Source: Methyloligella solikamskensis
GTDB lineage: Bacteria > Pseudomonadota > Alphaproteobacteria > Rhizobiales > Methyloligellaceae
Assembly: GCF_042676065.1 (NCBI RefSeq)
Contig: NZ_JBHTJO010000001.1
Span: 1,860,001-1,924,000, forward strand
Direction of reading: 5' to 3'
DNA length: 64,000 nucleotides
Under the pieces are notes generated by a model. It worked only from the letters and a program-made list of their open reading frames with translations. It searched no databases and was not told where the DNA came from. Of this stretch, positions 1 through 9,114 are shown one piece after another. The number at the start of each line of letters is the position of its first letter. The first letter of the stretch is position 1. The translations under genes and the position numbers were made by a program.

Positions 1-802
1 TCACGATGTGCGGCTTGAGCGGCCATGTCTTGATCCCCTCCTCCACCAGCGGCCGGACGCTTGCCATGGTGGGCAGCACGACCTCGAGGTTGGGGATCTT
101 CTCCTGCAGCATGCGCAAGGCGTCGCCAAACGGCTCCATGAGGCGCTGGACCTCGGTGCCGCGGCTCCCGGGCAGGACGACGAGCACAGGCGCGTCTTCG
201 GGGATCTTCAGCTCCTTGCGCAAGGGCGCCGGATCGAGGTTCTCCAGCTCTTCGACCCGCTCCACCAGCGGATGGCCGACATAGGAGCAGGCCGGGCCGC
301 CGAGACGCTCATGGACCTCCGGCTCGAAGGGCAGGATGGCCAGCACGTGGTCGACATAGCGGCGCATCTTCTTGGCGCGGCCGGGACGCCAGGCCCAGAC
401 CGTGGGAGACACGTAGTCGATGATCGGGATATGGGGCGCCCAGCGCCGCACGCGCTTGGCCACCTGATGGGTGAATTCGGGGCTGTCCAGGATCACCAGC
501 ACGTCGGGCTGATAGGCGATGGCCGCCTCGGCCGTTTCGTTGATACGGCGGATCAGGAAGGGAAGCTGGCGCAGGATGGCGAGCGGGCTCATCACCGAGA
601 CGTCGCTCAACGGAAACAGGCTCGGACAGCCTTCCGCCTCCATGAGCTCGCCGGAGACGCCTGCAAGCTCCAGGGGCCGTGTGCTGAGCTGGCGGAGGCC
701 CTGGATGAGCTTGGCGCCGAGCGCATCGCCGGAATGCTCGCCGGCCACGAGATAAAGCCGCAACGGCCGGTCGTCGGCCGCGTCTGTCTCGCGTTTAGCC
801 AT
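1..802 (-). CDS. lpxB: Lipid-A-disaccharide synthase, 3' part missing
   Basis: Glycosyltransferase that joins UDP-2,3-diacylglucosamine to lipid X to give the lipid A disaccharide at the inner membrane. The visible part is the first 267 residues; the gene runs off the left edge. The N-terminus carries the family motif GEHSGD (residues 21-26), followed by a Rossmann-like GT19 fold with LDSPEFTHQ. The start codon at 802 overlaps the lpxI stop by 8 bases, so the two are probably translationally coupled. It is the last gene of the lpxD-fabZ-lpxA-lpxI-lpxB run. Assignment is firm from motif and context. Confidence 0.95.
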   Translation of the reverse strand, partial: MAKRETDAADDRPLRLYLVAGEHSGDALGAKLIQGLRQLSTRPLELAGVSGELMEAEGCPSLFPLSDVSVMSPLAILRQLPFLIRRINETAEAAIAYQPDVLVILDSPEFTHQVAKRVRRWAPHIPIIDYVSPTVWAWRPGRAKKMRRYVDHVLAILPFEPEVHERLGGPACSYVGHPLVERVEELENLDPAPLRKELKIPEDAPVLVVLPGSRGTEVQRLMEPFGDALRMLQEKIPNLEVVLPTMASVRPLVEEGIKTWPLKPHIV

Positions 803-1694
803 CTGCAGCCCGCTTCTCGCCGATGAGGAATATCCCCAGCTTGTTGGCCTTCGCGATGGCCTTCTCCCGCTCGGCGAGGTGGACGCTGTTGGCGGCGATC
901 GCGATGCCGGCAAGCCCTGCCTCGGCGGCCATCTCCACCGTGCGCGCGCCGATGGTCGGCAGATCGATGCGCTCTTCCTGACCGGGCTTCGGCGCCTTCA
1001 CCAGAACGCCGAGTTTCTTCTGGCGAAAGCGATAGCGCTTGGCTCTCAGATCGGCGCAGCGGGCCAGCATGGCGTCGGTCCCTTCGGCGGCTTCGACGGC
1101 CATAACATGCCGGTTCACCACGACAACCGCTTGACCGATATCGAGCTCGCCCAGGCGGTCCACGGCGGCGAAGCCCACCTCCATATCCGCGCGGTCGTGA
1201 TCGCTCGGACCCTTCTTGGTGAGCAGCCCCTCATCGGCCAGGATCTCCGGCGCTACGGAGGAGGCACCGATGACGCGATAACCCCGCTCTTCGAAGAAGC
1301 GGACGATGCTGGACAGGATCCGGTCGTCGCCGCCGGTGCCGAGGGTCTTCAGGAACGGGATGATCTTGAGGGCGCCGCTGTCGACCTTGAGATGCTTGAC
1401 GTCGGGGCGCGTGACCGGACCGATGATGACGATCTCGGTGCATGCGGCCTCTTCCAGCATGGAGAACAGCCGGCCGATCTGGCCCCAATCCATCCAGCCA
1501 TGGGGATAGCGGGAGATGACCTCTTCGTCCGCTTGGCCTCTGAGGCCGATGACGAAGACAGGGCGGCCTTTCGCAAGCGCGGCCTCGGCAACCACGGACG
1601 GGAGATTGCCGCCGCCTGCGATGATCGCGAGCGTGCCCTTGCCCGTCTGGCTCGCTTCCGCGAGCCCGGGATCACTATCCGTGGGAGCCACCAT
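795..1694 (-). CDS. lpxI: UDP-2,3-diacylglucosamine pyrophosphatase LpxI
   Basis: Hydrolyses UDP-2,3-diacylglucosamine to lipid X and UMP, the fourth step of lipid A synthesis. In alphaproteobacteria this DUF1009 family replaces LpxH. The protein has 299 residues, usual for the family, with a glycine-rich N-terminal stretch (IAGGGNLPSVVAEAA, about residues 25-39) and a conserved C-terminal domain containing KAPKPGQEERIDLPTIG. Its start overlaps the end of lpxA by 20 bases and its stop overlaps lpxB. Placement between lpxA and lpxB, substrate producer and product user, supports the call. Confidence 0.95.
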   Translation of the reverse strand: MVAPTDSDPGLAEASQTGKGTLAIIAGGGNLPSVVAEAALAKGRPVFVIGLRGQADEEVISRYPHGWMDWGQIGRLFSMLEEAACTEIVIIGPVTRPDVKHLKVDSGALKIIPFLKTLGTGGDDRILSSIVRFFEERGYRVIGASSVAPEILADEGLLTKKGPSDHDRADMEVGFAAVDRLGELDIGQAVVVVNRHVMAVEAAEGTDAMLARCADLRAKRYRFRQKKLGVLVKAPKPGQEERIDLPTIGARTVEMAAEAGLAGIAIAANSVHLAEREKAIAKANKLGIFLIGEKRAADG

Positions 1695-2478
1695 GGTGGG
1701 GGATCAAGAACTGCCGATCGGTATCGGAGCGGATGAAGTCCAGGATCTTCTTCACGCGCGGGTTTTCGCCGAAGGCCTCCTGAACGGCGTTGCAGCGCTC
1801 GGTGAGGTTGCCCTCCGGGCCGAACAGCATGCGGTAGGCTTGGCGAAGCTGATGGATCTCCTCGCGCGGAACGCCTTTGCGCTTCAGGCCGACGATGTTG
1901 AGACCCGAGAGCGCGGCGCGGTCGCCGATGGCCATGCCAAACGGGATGAGGTCGGCGGTGATGCCGGTCATGCCGCCGATCATAGCGCCCTCGCCCACGC
2001 GGACGAACTGGTGGATGGCGGAGAGCCCGCCGATGATCACGTTGTCCGACAGGCGCACATGGCCGCCAAGGGTGGCGTTGTTCACCATCAGCACGTTGTT
2101 GCCGATCTTGCAGTTATGGGCCACATGGGCGCCGACCATGAACATGCAGTGGTCGCCGATCACCGTCTTCTGGTCGTCGCCGACACTGCCGACATGAATG
2201 GTGACATGCTCGCGGATGATCGCGTGCTCACCGATGATCAGCTCGGTGTCCTGATCCTTGTACTTGGTGTCCTGAGGCGGTTCGCCGAGTGAGGCGAACG
2301 GGAAGACAGTGGAGCCCTTCCCGATGGTCGTCTTGCCAGAGACCACGACGTGAGACTGCAGAGTCACCTCGTCGCCGAGGGTGACCTTGGGACCGACCAC
2401 GCAGAACGGGCCGACGGTGACGTCGCTCCCGAGCGTTGCGCCGGCATCGACCACTGCGGTCGCATGAATATTGGCCAT
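1675..2478 (-). CDS. lpxA: UDP-N-acetylglucosamine O-acyltransferase LpxA
   Basis: First enzyme of lipid A synthesis; it moves a 3-hydroxyacyl group from acyl carrier protein to UDP-GlcNAc in the cytoplasm. The 267-residue protein is a left-handed beta helix of hexapeptide repeats (for example IHATAV, VTVGPF, IGDHCM) with the catalytic histidine in VAHNCKIGN (H121). I start it at the ATG at 2478 (MANIHATAVV); an upstream in-frame ATG would add about 80 residues unlike LpxA and overlapping fabZ. The gene lies 11 bases after fabZ. Confidence 0.96.
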   Translation of the reverse strand: MANIHATAVVDAGATLGSDVTVGPFCVVGPKVTLGDEVTLQSHVVVSGKTTIGKGSTVFPFASLGEPPQDTKYKDQDTELIIGEHAIIREHVTIHVGSVGDDQKTVIGDHCMFMVGAHVAHNCKIGNNVLMVNNATLGGHVRLSDNVIIGGLSAIHQFVRVGEGAMIGGMTGITADLIPFGMAIGDRAALSGLNIVGLKRKGVPREEIHQLRQAYRMLFGPEGNLTERCNAVQEAFGENPRVKKILDFIRSDTDRQFLIPHHGGSHG

Positions 2479-2489
2479 AAGGTGTGCGC

Positions 2490-2963
2490 CTACTCGACGT
2501 CGTCGACGATGACGGCGCTCACTTCGCCTTCGGCAACGATGTTGCCTTCGACGGTCGCTTCGCAGCGGAAACGCCAGACCTTGCCGCGATTGCGCATTTT
2601 CTGGACCCGGTAATAGACGGTATCGCCGGGGATCACCGGCCGGCGGAACCGCGCCCGGTCCACCGCCATGAGGTAGACGATGGGCGGCTTGGAGAAATCC
2701 TCGACGAAGCGCATGCAAAGCGCGCCGGCCGTCTGGGCCATGCCCTCGATGAGGAGCACGCCGGGCATGACCGGGTTGTCGGGAAAGTGTCCCTGAAAAT
2801 ACGGCTCGTTGGCCGTGACGTTCTTAATGCCGGTACACGACCGGTCGCCATCCATGTCGACAATACGATCGACGAGCAAAAACGGATAACGATGCGGCAG
2901 GAGCCTCATGATATCCACGACTTCAGCCGTGCCGAGCTCTGCCTTTACACCGCTCTCATTCAT
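2490..2963 (-). CDS. fabZ: 3-hydroxyacyl-ACP dehydratase FabZ
   Basis: Dehydrates 3-hydroxyacyl-ACP in fatty acid elongation and so competes with LpxA and LpxD for the same substrates. The 157-residue hot-dog fold protein has the catalytic histidine in LLPHRYPFLLVDRI (H24) and the catalytic glutamate in LIEGMAQT (E73). It sits between lpxD and lpxA, a widespread arrangement that ties membrane fatty acid supply to lipid A synthesis. Length and motifs are typical. Confidence 0.97.
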   Translation of the reverse strand: MNESGVKAELGTAEVVDIMRLLPHRYPFLLVDRIVDMDGDRSCTGIKNVTANEPYFQGHFPDNPVMPGVLLIEGMAQTAGALCMRFVEDFSKPPIVYLMAVDRARFRRPVIPGDTVYYRVQKMRNRGKVWRFRCEATVEGNIVAEGEVSAVIVDDVE

Positions 2964-2996
2964 GCGGCCTCACTCCTTATACAAGCGGCGATTCCG

Positions 2997-4052
2997 TCAG
3001 CTGGCATCGCCATCTTCATTATCGCCCTGAATCTTCAATTTGCCTTCTGCCAGCCGGCGCAGGAGTGTTACTTCCCGAAACCACAGCCTCACCGGTTTGG
3101 CTGGAACGCCGCCCCATTTCGCCCCGGCCGGAACATCGCCCCGAACGGCACTGGTGGCAGCGATCTGAGCACCGTCTCCGACTCTGACGTGGCCTTCCAC
3201 GCCGACCTTGCCGCCGAGAGCGACGAAATCTCCCAAAACTGCGCTGCCCGAAATACCGGTTTGTGAGACGATAATGCAATGCCTTCCGATGGCGACGTTG
3301 TGCCCGATTTGTACGAGATTATCAATTTTTGTGCCTTCGCCGATGACCGTATCCCTTAACGCGCCGCGATCGATGGTTGTATTGGCGCCGATCTCAACTT
3401 CGTCCTGAAGGATAACGCGCCCAATTTGCGGGACTTTTTTGTGCCCTTCAGCGCCCATGGCAAAGCCGAAGCCGTCCTGGCCGGTGCAGACGCCGGAATG
3501 AATGACGACCCGATTGCCCACCAGGGTGTGGATAAGGTTGGCGTTCGGGCCGATGTAGCAGTCGCGCCCGACATGGACCCGGTAACCGATGACGGCGCCG
3601 GCGGCGATTCTGGTGCCTTTGCCAATGCGGGCCTCCGGGCCGACGACAGCACCGGGCTCGACGACGACATCGTCTTCGATGGTGGCGCTGGGATGGATTG
3701 CGCCTTCAGCGGCCGGATGGGTCGTCCTGGGGATCACGGAATCCGGATAGAAGATCGAGAGCGCCTTGGCGTAGGCGCCGTAAGGATCCTTGATAGTCAG
3801 GCAGACCAGACCTTCTGGGGCCTTGTCCGCAAAGCGCGGCGCAACCAGGCAGGCCCCGGCTTTGGTGCTCGCGAACTCGTTCAGATATTTCCGATTATCG
3901 AGGAAGGTGAGATCGCTAGGCCCTGCCCCGTCTAGCGGCTTGATGTCGGAGATCTCCGTGTCACCGGTGCCGACGAGTTCGGCGCCGAGCTCTTTGGCAA
4001 GCTCGGCGGCCGAGAATGGACCCGCTTTTTGGAAGAAGCCGGGATGCTCCAT
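2997..4052 (-). CDS. lpxD: UDP-3-O-(3-hydroxyacyl)glucosamine N-acyltransferase LpxD
   Basis: Adds the second 3-hydroxyacyl chain, N-linked, to UDP-3-O-acyl-glucosamine in lipid A synthesis. The 351 residues comprise an N-terminal uridine-binding domain (about 10-100, with LTFLDNRKY) and a left-handed beta helix of hexapeptide repeats (about 110-320). The catalytic histidine is expected in IGHNVAIGRHC. A C-terminal helix ends in an acidic NEDGDAS tail. It follows bamA by 78 bases and precedes fabZ by 33. Confidence 0.96.
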   Translation of the reverse strand: MEHPGFFQKAGPFSAAELAKELGAELVGTGDTEISDIKPLDGAGPSDLTFLDNRKYLNEFASTKAGACLVAPRFADKAPEGLVCLTIKDPYGAYAKALSIFYPDSVIPRTTHPAAEGAIHPSATIEDDVVVEPGAVVGPEARIGKGTRIAAGAVIGYRVHVGRDCYIGPNANLIHTLVGNRVVIHSGVCTGQDGFGFAMGAEGHKKVPQIGRVILQDEVEIGANTTIDRGALRDTVIGEGTKIDNLVQIGHNVAIGRHCIIVSQTGISGSAVLGDFVALGGKVGVEGHVRVGDGAQIAATSAVRGDVPAGAKWGGVPAKPVRLWFREVTLLRRLAEGKLKIQGDNEDGDAS

Positions 4053-4130
4053 GATTCAAAGCCTACCGATCACAGGTGAGCGGACGCCCCGGCGAGACAC
4101 ACTATGCGTTTGGGCTCGGACGGGAGCGTC

Positions 4131-6503
4131 CTAGAAGTTGGTCGAGGCGCCGAAGCGGAAGACCTCGAGCTCATCATAATCCGTATGCAGGAATGCATGG
4201 GCGATGTCAGCCCGCAATGGCCCGAGCGGCGAAGCCCAGATCACGCTGAAACCGGCCGATGCTCGCAGATCGTCGCTATCGGCGAGATCGTCAGCGAGGT
4301 TCTTGGCCAGAGAGCTGGCATCATAGAGCGAACCGGCATCCACGAAGACGGCGCCCTGCATGCCGAGATTCTCCGGAATGAGCGGCATCGGGAAGCGCAC
4401 CTCGGCGGTGGCGGCATAGTAGATCTTGCCGCCCAGGGCGTCGTTGTCGGGCGAACCGATGTCACGCGGGCCGAAACCGGCGCGCTCAAAGCCACGGATC
4501 GTCTCGCCGCCCTTGAAGAACAGGTCGGTCAGACGCAGACAGCCCGGATCGGAGTTGGAGATGCTGGTGCCGCACTGATCGTCACCCCAGCCTTCGATGA
4601 TGCCGCCCTGCAGACGGCCGGCGAAGGTCAACTTCTTGGTGATCGGATAGTAGCCGCGGGCATCCGCAACAGTCCGGATATAGTTCACGTCGCCGCCGAT
4701 ACCGGCCAGATCCTGAGAGAAGGACAGGAAGATACCCTGGGTCGGAGACTGGGGCAGATTCCGGGTGTCGTAGGCCAGCGTGTAGCCAAGGCTCGAGACG
4801 TTCGCCTCACCCTCTGACGAGGCGATCACAGGCGATGCGTCGGGCTGGACGTCGTAGACCTCCTCATGCTCGTAGGAATAGCGCAGGCCAAGGCGGGTAT
4901 CCTCGGCGACCGGGAAGCCCAGCCGGAGGACGCCACCGGTATTGCGCTGCGAGAACGAGGCGACGTTCGAATAGTCCACGTCCTTGTGGAAGGCGTCGAA
5001 GCCGGCGGCAAGGTCGCGGCCCAGGAAGCGCGGTTCGGTGAAGCTCAGGTCGAACTGCAAGCGTTCCTGGCTGCCAGACACGCCCAAGCGGACATACTGG
5101 CCGCGGCCCATCAGGTTCCGTTCGGAGATACTGACGTCGCCGATGATACCTTCCGAGGTCGAATAGCCCACACCGAAGGAGAGTTCGCCGGTGGCCTGCT
5201 CCTCTACGGTCACGATAATGACCACGCGGTCGGGCGCACTGCCCTGGCGGGTGTCGACCTCGACGGATTTAAAGAAGCCGAGCTTGCGCAGGCGTTGGCG
5301 AGCGGCCTCCACCAGAAGCCGGTTATAGGCGTCGCCCTCGGACAGCCGGAACTCGCGCCGGATCACATGGTCCAGGGTGCGGTAGTTGCCGACAATCTCG
5401 ATGCGCTCGATATAGACCCGCGGGCCCTGCTCGATCATGTAGGTGATGCCAACGGTCTGGGTCGCCGGATCGCGATAGAGGCGCGGCCGCACCTGGCTGA
5501 ACGCGTAGCCCTGCTCGGACACGTCGACGGTCAGCGCTTCGACGGTCGTCTCGACCTTCTCCGCGTCGTACCAGCGGCCGGGCTTGGATTCGATATCGCG
5601 GCGCAGCGCCTCGACATTTACCGACGGCAGATGGGATTCGATATCGACCTGGCCGACGCGGTAGCGCGGGCCTTCGTCGATCACGAAGGTGATGTAGAAG
5701 CCCTTGCCATTCGGGTCCATGTCGGCGGTTGCCGACACGATGCGTGCATCGACATAGCCTTCCTTCAGATAGAACTGGCGCAGCAGCTCCTTATCGAGGT
5801 TCAGGCGGTCGGGATCGTAGATATTGGTGTTCTTCAGGAAGCTCAGCCAGTTGGTCTGGGTGGTCGAGATCACATAGCGGAGCTGTGAATCGCTGAAGGA
5901 GTTGTTGCCGATGAAGTTGATCGACCGGACCTTGGTCGTGGCACCTTCGCGGATCTCGTAGACCACGTCGATCCGGTTGTTCTCGACATTGATGATCTTG
6001 GGATCGACCGAGGCGGCGTACATACCTTGGCGGCGATAGACATCGAGAATGCGCTGTGTGTCCTGCTGTACCCGGGCACGGGTGTAGACGGAGCGCGGCT
6101 TCAGAGAGACCTCGGCCTGGAGCGTCTCGTCATCGACCTCGTCGTTCCCCTCGAAGGCCACCCGATTCACGATCGGGTTCTCCTCAACGACGATAATCAC
6201 GGTGCCGCCGCTGCGCCGGATGCGGACATCCTTGAAGAGGCCCGTGGAGAACAGGGTTTTCAGAGATTCGTCGACCTCGGCCGGGTTGTAAGGATCGCCG
6301 ACCGAGAACGTAAGATAGGCGCGCACTGTGGCCGGCTCGACACGCCGGTTCCCCTGCACCTGAATGGATGTGATGGTGCCGCCGGCCTGAGCGTAAGCAG
6401 ACTCATCCCCCGTGGCGAAACCCATGCCGGCATAAATCGGCAGAGCGCCAAGCAACACCAGGGCCAAGAACATCAGCCCGCTAAACCAGTTACACCGCAC
6501 CAT
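4131..6503 (-). CDS. bamA: Outer membrane protein assembly factor BamA
   Basis: Core of the BAM complex that folds and inserts beta-barrel proteins into the outer membrane. The 790-residue precursor has a hydrophobic signal segment (about residues 8-32), five POTRA domains (about 40-420) and a 16-strand barrel. The protein ends in the outer-membrane beta-signal phenylalanine (GASTNF). The barrel segment contains GGETIRGFERAGFGPRD, the region of the conserved VRGF motif of loop 6. It sits between rseP and lpxD, the usual proteobacterial order; the 161-base spacer after rseP could hold a separate promoter. Confidence 0.97.
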   Translation of the reverse strand: MVRCNWFSGLMFLALVLLGALPIYAGMGFATGDESAYAQAGGTITSIQVQGNRRVEPATVRAYLTFSVGDPYNPAEVDESLKTLFSTGLFKDVRIRRSGGTVIIVVEENPIVNRVAFEGNDEVDDETLQAEVSLKPRSVYTRARVQQDTQRILDVYRRQGMYAASVDPKIINVENNRIDVVYEIREGATTKVRSINFIGNNSFSDSQLRYVISTTQTNWLSFLKNTNIYDPDRLNLDKELLRQFYLKEGYVDARIVSATADMDPNGKGFYITFVIDEGPRYRVGQVDIESHLPSVNVEALRRDIESKPGRWYDAEKVETTVEALTVDVSEQGYAFSQVRPRLYRDPATQTVGITYMIEQGPRVYIERIEIVGNYRTLDHVIRREFRLSEGDAYNRLLVEAARQRLRKLGFFKSVEVDTRQGSAPDRVVIIVTVEEQATGELSFGVGYSTSEGIIGDVSISERNLMGRGQYVRLGVSGSQERLQFDLSFTEPRFLGRDLAAGFDAFHKDVDYSNVASFSQRNTGGVLRLGFPVAEDTRLGLRYSYEHEEVYDVQPDASPVIASSEGEANVSSLGYTLAYDTRNLPQSPTQGIFLSFSQDLAGIGGDVNYIRTVADARGYYPITKKLTFAGRLQGGIIEGWGDDQCGTSISNSDPGCLRLTDLFFKGGETIRGFERAGFGPRDIGSPDNDALGGKIYYAATAEVRFPMPLIPENLGMQGAVFVDAGSLYDASSLAKNLADDLADSDDLRASAGFSVIWASPLGPLRADIAHAFLHTDYDELEVFRFGASTNF

Positions 6504-6664
6504 TGCTGGTGATGTCCCCCTTCACGCCGATCCCCCACAGACGCGTATGCGAGATCGAAGCTGACCAGCTTTTGTGGCCCTTTTTTGTTTGCTGTCCCCA
6601 AGCGTGCGGCGGGTCTTGTCCCTCGCCCACCTACACAATGCGTCTAAGTCGATTACAAAGCCGT

Positions 6665-7810
6665 TTACGAAAAGCTGAGATGGATCAGATCATTCCAAGT
6701 TGCGAAGATCATTAGCATAAGAACGACCGCAAGGCCAATCCGGAAACCAACTTCCTGGCTCCGCTCCGATAGCGGACGGCCGCGGATCGCCTCCACCGCG
6801 TAGTAGAGAAGATGACCGCCGTCCAGCATCGGTATCGGGAAAAGATTTATCAGCCCGATACTGATGGAGATGATGGCAGCGAAGTTGACGACGGCAAGAA
6901 CACCTAGGCTGGCTGCTTGGCCGGACACCTGGGCAATGCGGATCGGACCGCCCAATTGGTCGGGTTTTGCTCGGCCAACGATGACATCGTAGACGTAGCC
7001 AAGTGAGTGGCTAATAACGAACCAGGTCTGATTGACCGCCATCCCCATGGCGGTCAGCGGATCCTCGCGCTTCAGGGTCCATTCGCTGGCGCCAGCGTTG
7101 CGCTGAATCCCCAGTATGCCCATGGGAACCTTATTTCCGAAGCGGTCCTCGACCTCTTGCAGTTCCGGTGTGGCGGTGAGTCGAATCTCCTGACCGTCGC
7201 GTTCCACCAGGAAGGAAAGCTCCTCGCCGGGCTGGGTGCTGACGATTCGCTGCATCTCGCCGAAATTATCGATTCGGGTGCCATCGACCTCCAGCACCAC
7301 GTCGCCGGGCTTGAAGCCGGCGGCTTCCGCAGCGCTGCCTTCGCGCACCACATCGACATTGGGTGCGGTCACCTGCTGCCCGAAGAGGCTGAACATCACC
7401 GTGAAGATGGCGATGGCGAGCAGGAAGTTGGCGATGGGACCCGCGGCGACGATGGCCGCGCGCTGAGCTAGGGTTTTCCCCTGAAAACTGCGCTTTTTGT
7501 CTTCCTCTGAAAGCTTCTCGAACGCCTCGCGCCCCTGCGCGCTGGCGGCGTTTTCATCGTCGATGAACTTCACGTAGCCGCCCAGCGGAATCCAGGAGAA
7601 GCGCCAGCGCGTGTCGTGCTTGTCGGTGAAGCCGACGATCTCAGGGCCGAAGCCGATGGAGAACACGCTGATATCGACGCCGCACCAGCGGGCCACTAGG
7701 AAGTGGCCGAGCTCATGGACGAACACGATGACGGTGAGCACCAGCAGAAAGGGGATCACATAGGAGACTAGCGTGTCCCCGAATCCCCAAAGCGCGCTCA
7801 AAATATCCAT
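6665..7810 (-). CDS. rseP: Site-2 intramembrane metalloprotease RseP
   Basis: Inner-membrane zinc protease of the S2P family, which cleaves anti-sigma factors and remnant signal peptides within the membrane. The HExxH zinc site is HELGH at residues 32-36 in the first transmembrane helix. One PDZ domain follows (about 120-200). The third zinc ligand lies in LDGGH near residue 325, and hydrophobic segments flank both motifs. At 381 residues it is shorter than the double-PDZ enterobacterial form, as is common in alphaproteobacteria. Position between dxr and bamA is the standard operon order. Confidence 0.95.
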   Translation of the reverse strand: MDILSALWGFGDTLVSYVIPFLLVLTVIVFVHELGHFLVARWCGVDISVFSIGFGPEIVGFTDKHDTRWRFSWIPLGGYVKFIDDENAASAQGREAFEKLSEEDKKRSFQGKTLAQRAAIVAAGPIANFLLAIAIFTVMFSLFGQQVTAPNVDVVREGSAAEAAGFKPGDVVLEVDGTRIDNFGEMQRIVSTQPGEELSFLVERDGQEIRLTATPELQEVEDRFGNKVPMGILGIQRNAGASEWTLKREDPLTAMGMAVNQTWFVISHSLGYVYDVIVGRAKPDQLGGPIRIAQVSGQAASLGVLAVVNFAAIISISIGLINLFPIPMLDGGHLLYYAVEAIRGRPLSERSQEVGFRIGLAVVLMLMIFATWNDLIHLSFS

Positions 7811-7868
7811 GAGAAACCTTCCTGGGAAACCTTTAACATTCTGATTTTACTGGGCCGAATATGGCCAT

Positions 7869-9089
7869 TCAGGCGAAGGCGGGCAAGCACTCTCTGGCCC
7901 GGCGCCTTGCCTGCTCGTCGATGACAATGACGTCTTCGATGGTGGTCGGCTCGCGGCCGACGAGATCCGCCGATTCGGTGAGTACCCGCTCGACGATCTC
8001 CGTTATAGCGAGGAATCCGATCTCGCCGGCAAAAAACGCAGCTGCCGCCACTTCGTTGGCCGCGTTGAGCACGGCACCGGCGCTCTTTCCGGTCCGGAGC
8101 GCCTCACGGGCCAGGCGGAGTGCCGGGAACCGATCCGAATCGGGCGCTTCGAAGGTCAGGGTCGCCAGCTTGGGCAGGTCGAGCGGCGCCATGGGCACGG
8201 CCATGCGTTCCGGCCAGGCGAGGCTGTAGGCGATGGGGGTGCGCATATCCGGCGGGCTCATATGAGCCAGCACCGAACCGTCCCGGTAATAGACGAGGCA
8301 GTGCACCACGGATTGCGGATGGATGACGGCGTCGATTCGATCCGCCGGAAGGTCGAAGAGATGCTGAGCTTCCAGCATTTCCAGGGCCTTGTTCATCAGG
8401 GTCGCCGAATCGAGGGTGATCTTCGGGCCCATGGACCAGTTCGGATGCTTCAGGGCCTGCTCGGGCGTGACGCGCGCCATCTCTTCGCGGGTGTAGCGGC
8501 GGAACGGCCCGCCGGATGCGGTGAGGCAGAGCTTGTCGATTTCGACGCCTTCGCTCTGGCTGAGGAGCTGCATGGCGGCGGAATGCTCCGAATCGACCGG
8601 GAGCAGCCTGGCCCCGTGACGGCGTACCTCCGCCATGAAGACCGGGCCGGCGCAGACCAGGCATTCCTTGTTGGCGACGGCCACCGTCGCGCCCTGCTTC
8701 ACCGCGGCATGAGTCGGCTCCAGCCCGGCGACGCCCACGATGGCCGCCATGGTCCAGTCCGCTGGCCGGGTTGCCGCCTCGATGACAGCCTGGCGGCCGG
8801 CAGCGGCTTCGATGCCGGTGCCTTCAAGGCGCGCGCGCAGGGCTTCGTAGCGCGTTTCGTCGGCGATCACGGCGAGCTCGGCATTATGATGGATGGCGAG
8901 CTCGGCCAGGCGGTCGACCTTCTCGCCGCCGGTGAGCGCCACGACCTGGAAACGCGCCGGATCGCGGCCGATGAGATCCAAGGTGTTTTCGCCGATGGAG
9001 CCCGTTGCGCCCAGCACCGTGATGCGGCGCGGCGCGGCGCTCTGCGAAGGCGCGGTGCGATAGGCTGAGCTGTTGAGAGGGATGGTCAT
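7869..9089 (-). CDS. dxr: 1-deoxy-D-xylulose 5-phosphate reductoisomerase
   Basis: Converts DXP to 2-C-methyl-D-erythritol 4-phosphate with NADPH, the committed step of the MEP isoprenoid pathway. The 406-residue protein has the NADPH-binding motif GATGSIG (residues 27-33) and metal- and substrate-binding motifs PVDSEHSA, ASGGPFR and MNKALEMLEA. The pathway feeds UppS encoded two genes upstream, so isoprenoid supply and use are in one operon. It lies 25 bases after cdsA. Confidence 0.97.
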   Translation of the reverse strand: MTIPLNSSAYRTAPSQSAAPRRITVLGATGSIGENTLDLIGRDPARFQVVALTGGEKVDRLAELAIHHNAELAVIADETRYEALRARLEGTGIEAAAGRQAVIEAATRPADWTMAAIVGVAGLEPTHAAVKQGATVAVANKECLVCAGPVFMAEVRRHGARLLPVDSEHSAAMQLLSQSEGVEIDKLCLTASGGPFRRYTREEMARVTPEQALKHPNWSMGPKITLDSATLMNKALEMLEAQHLFDLPADRIDAVIHPQSVVHCLVYYRDGSVLAHMSPPDMRTPIAYSLAWPERMAVPMAPLDLPKLATLTFEAPDSDRFPALRLAREALRTGKSAGAVLNAANEVAAAAFFAGEIGFLAITEIVERVLTESADLVGREPTTIEDVIVIDEQARRRARECLPAFA

Positions 9090-9114
9090 TGCGATTGCTG
9101 TTCCGTCCCGAAAT

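Noticed and set aside
879..1736. Long plus-strand open frame of 285 codons over lpxI
   Set aside because: High-GC shadow of the minus-strand lpxI gene; no family likeness, rich in Gly, Ala, Arg and Asp.
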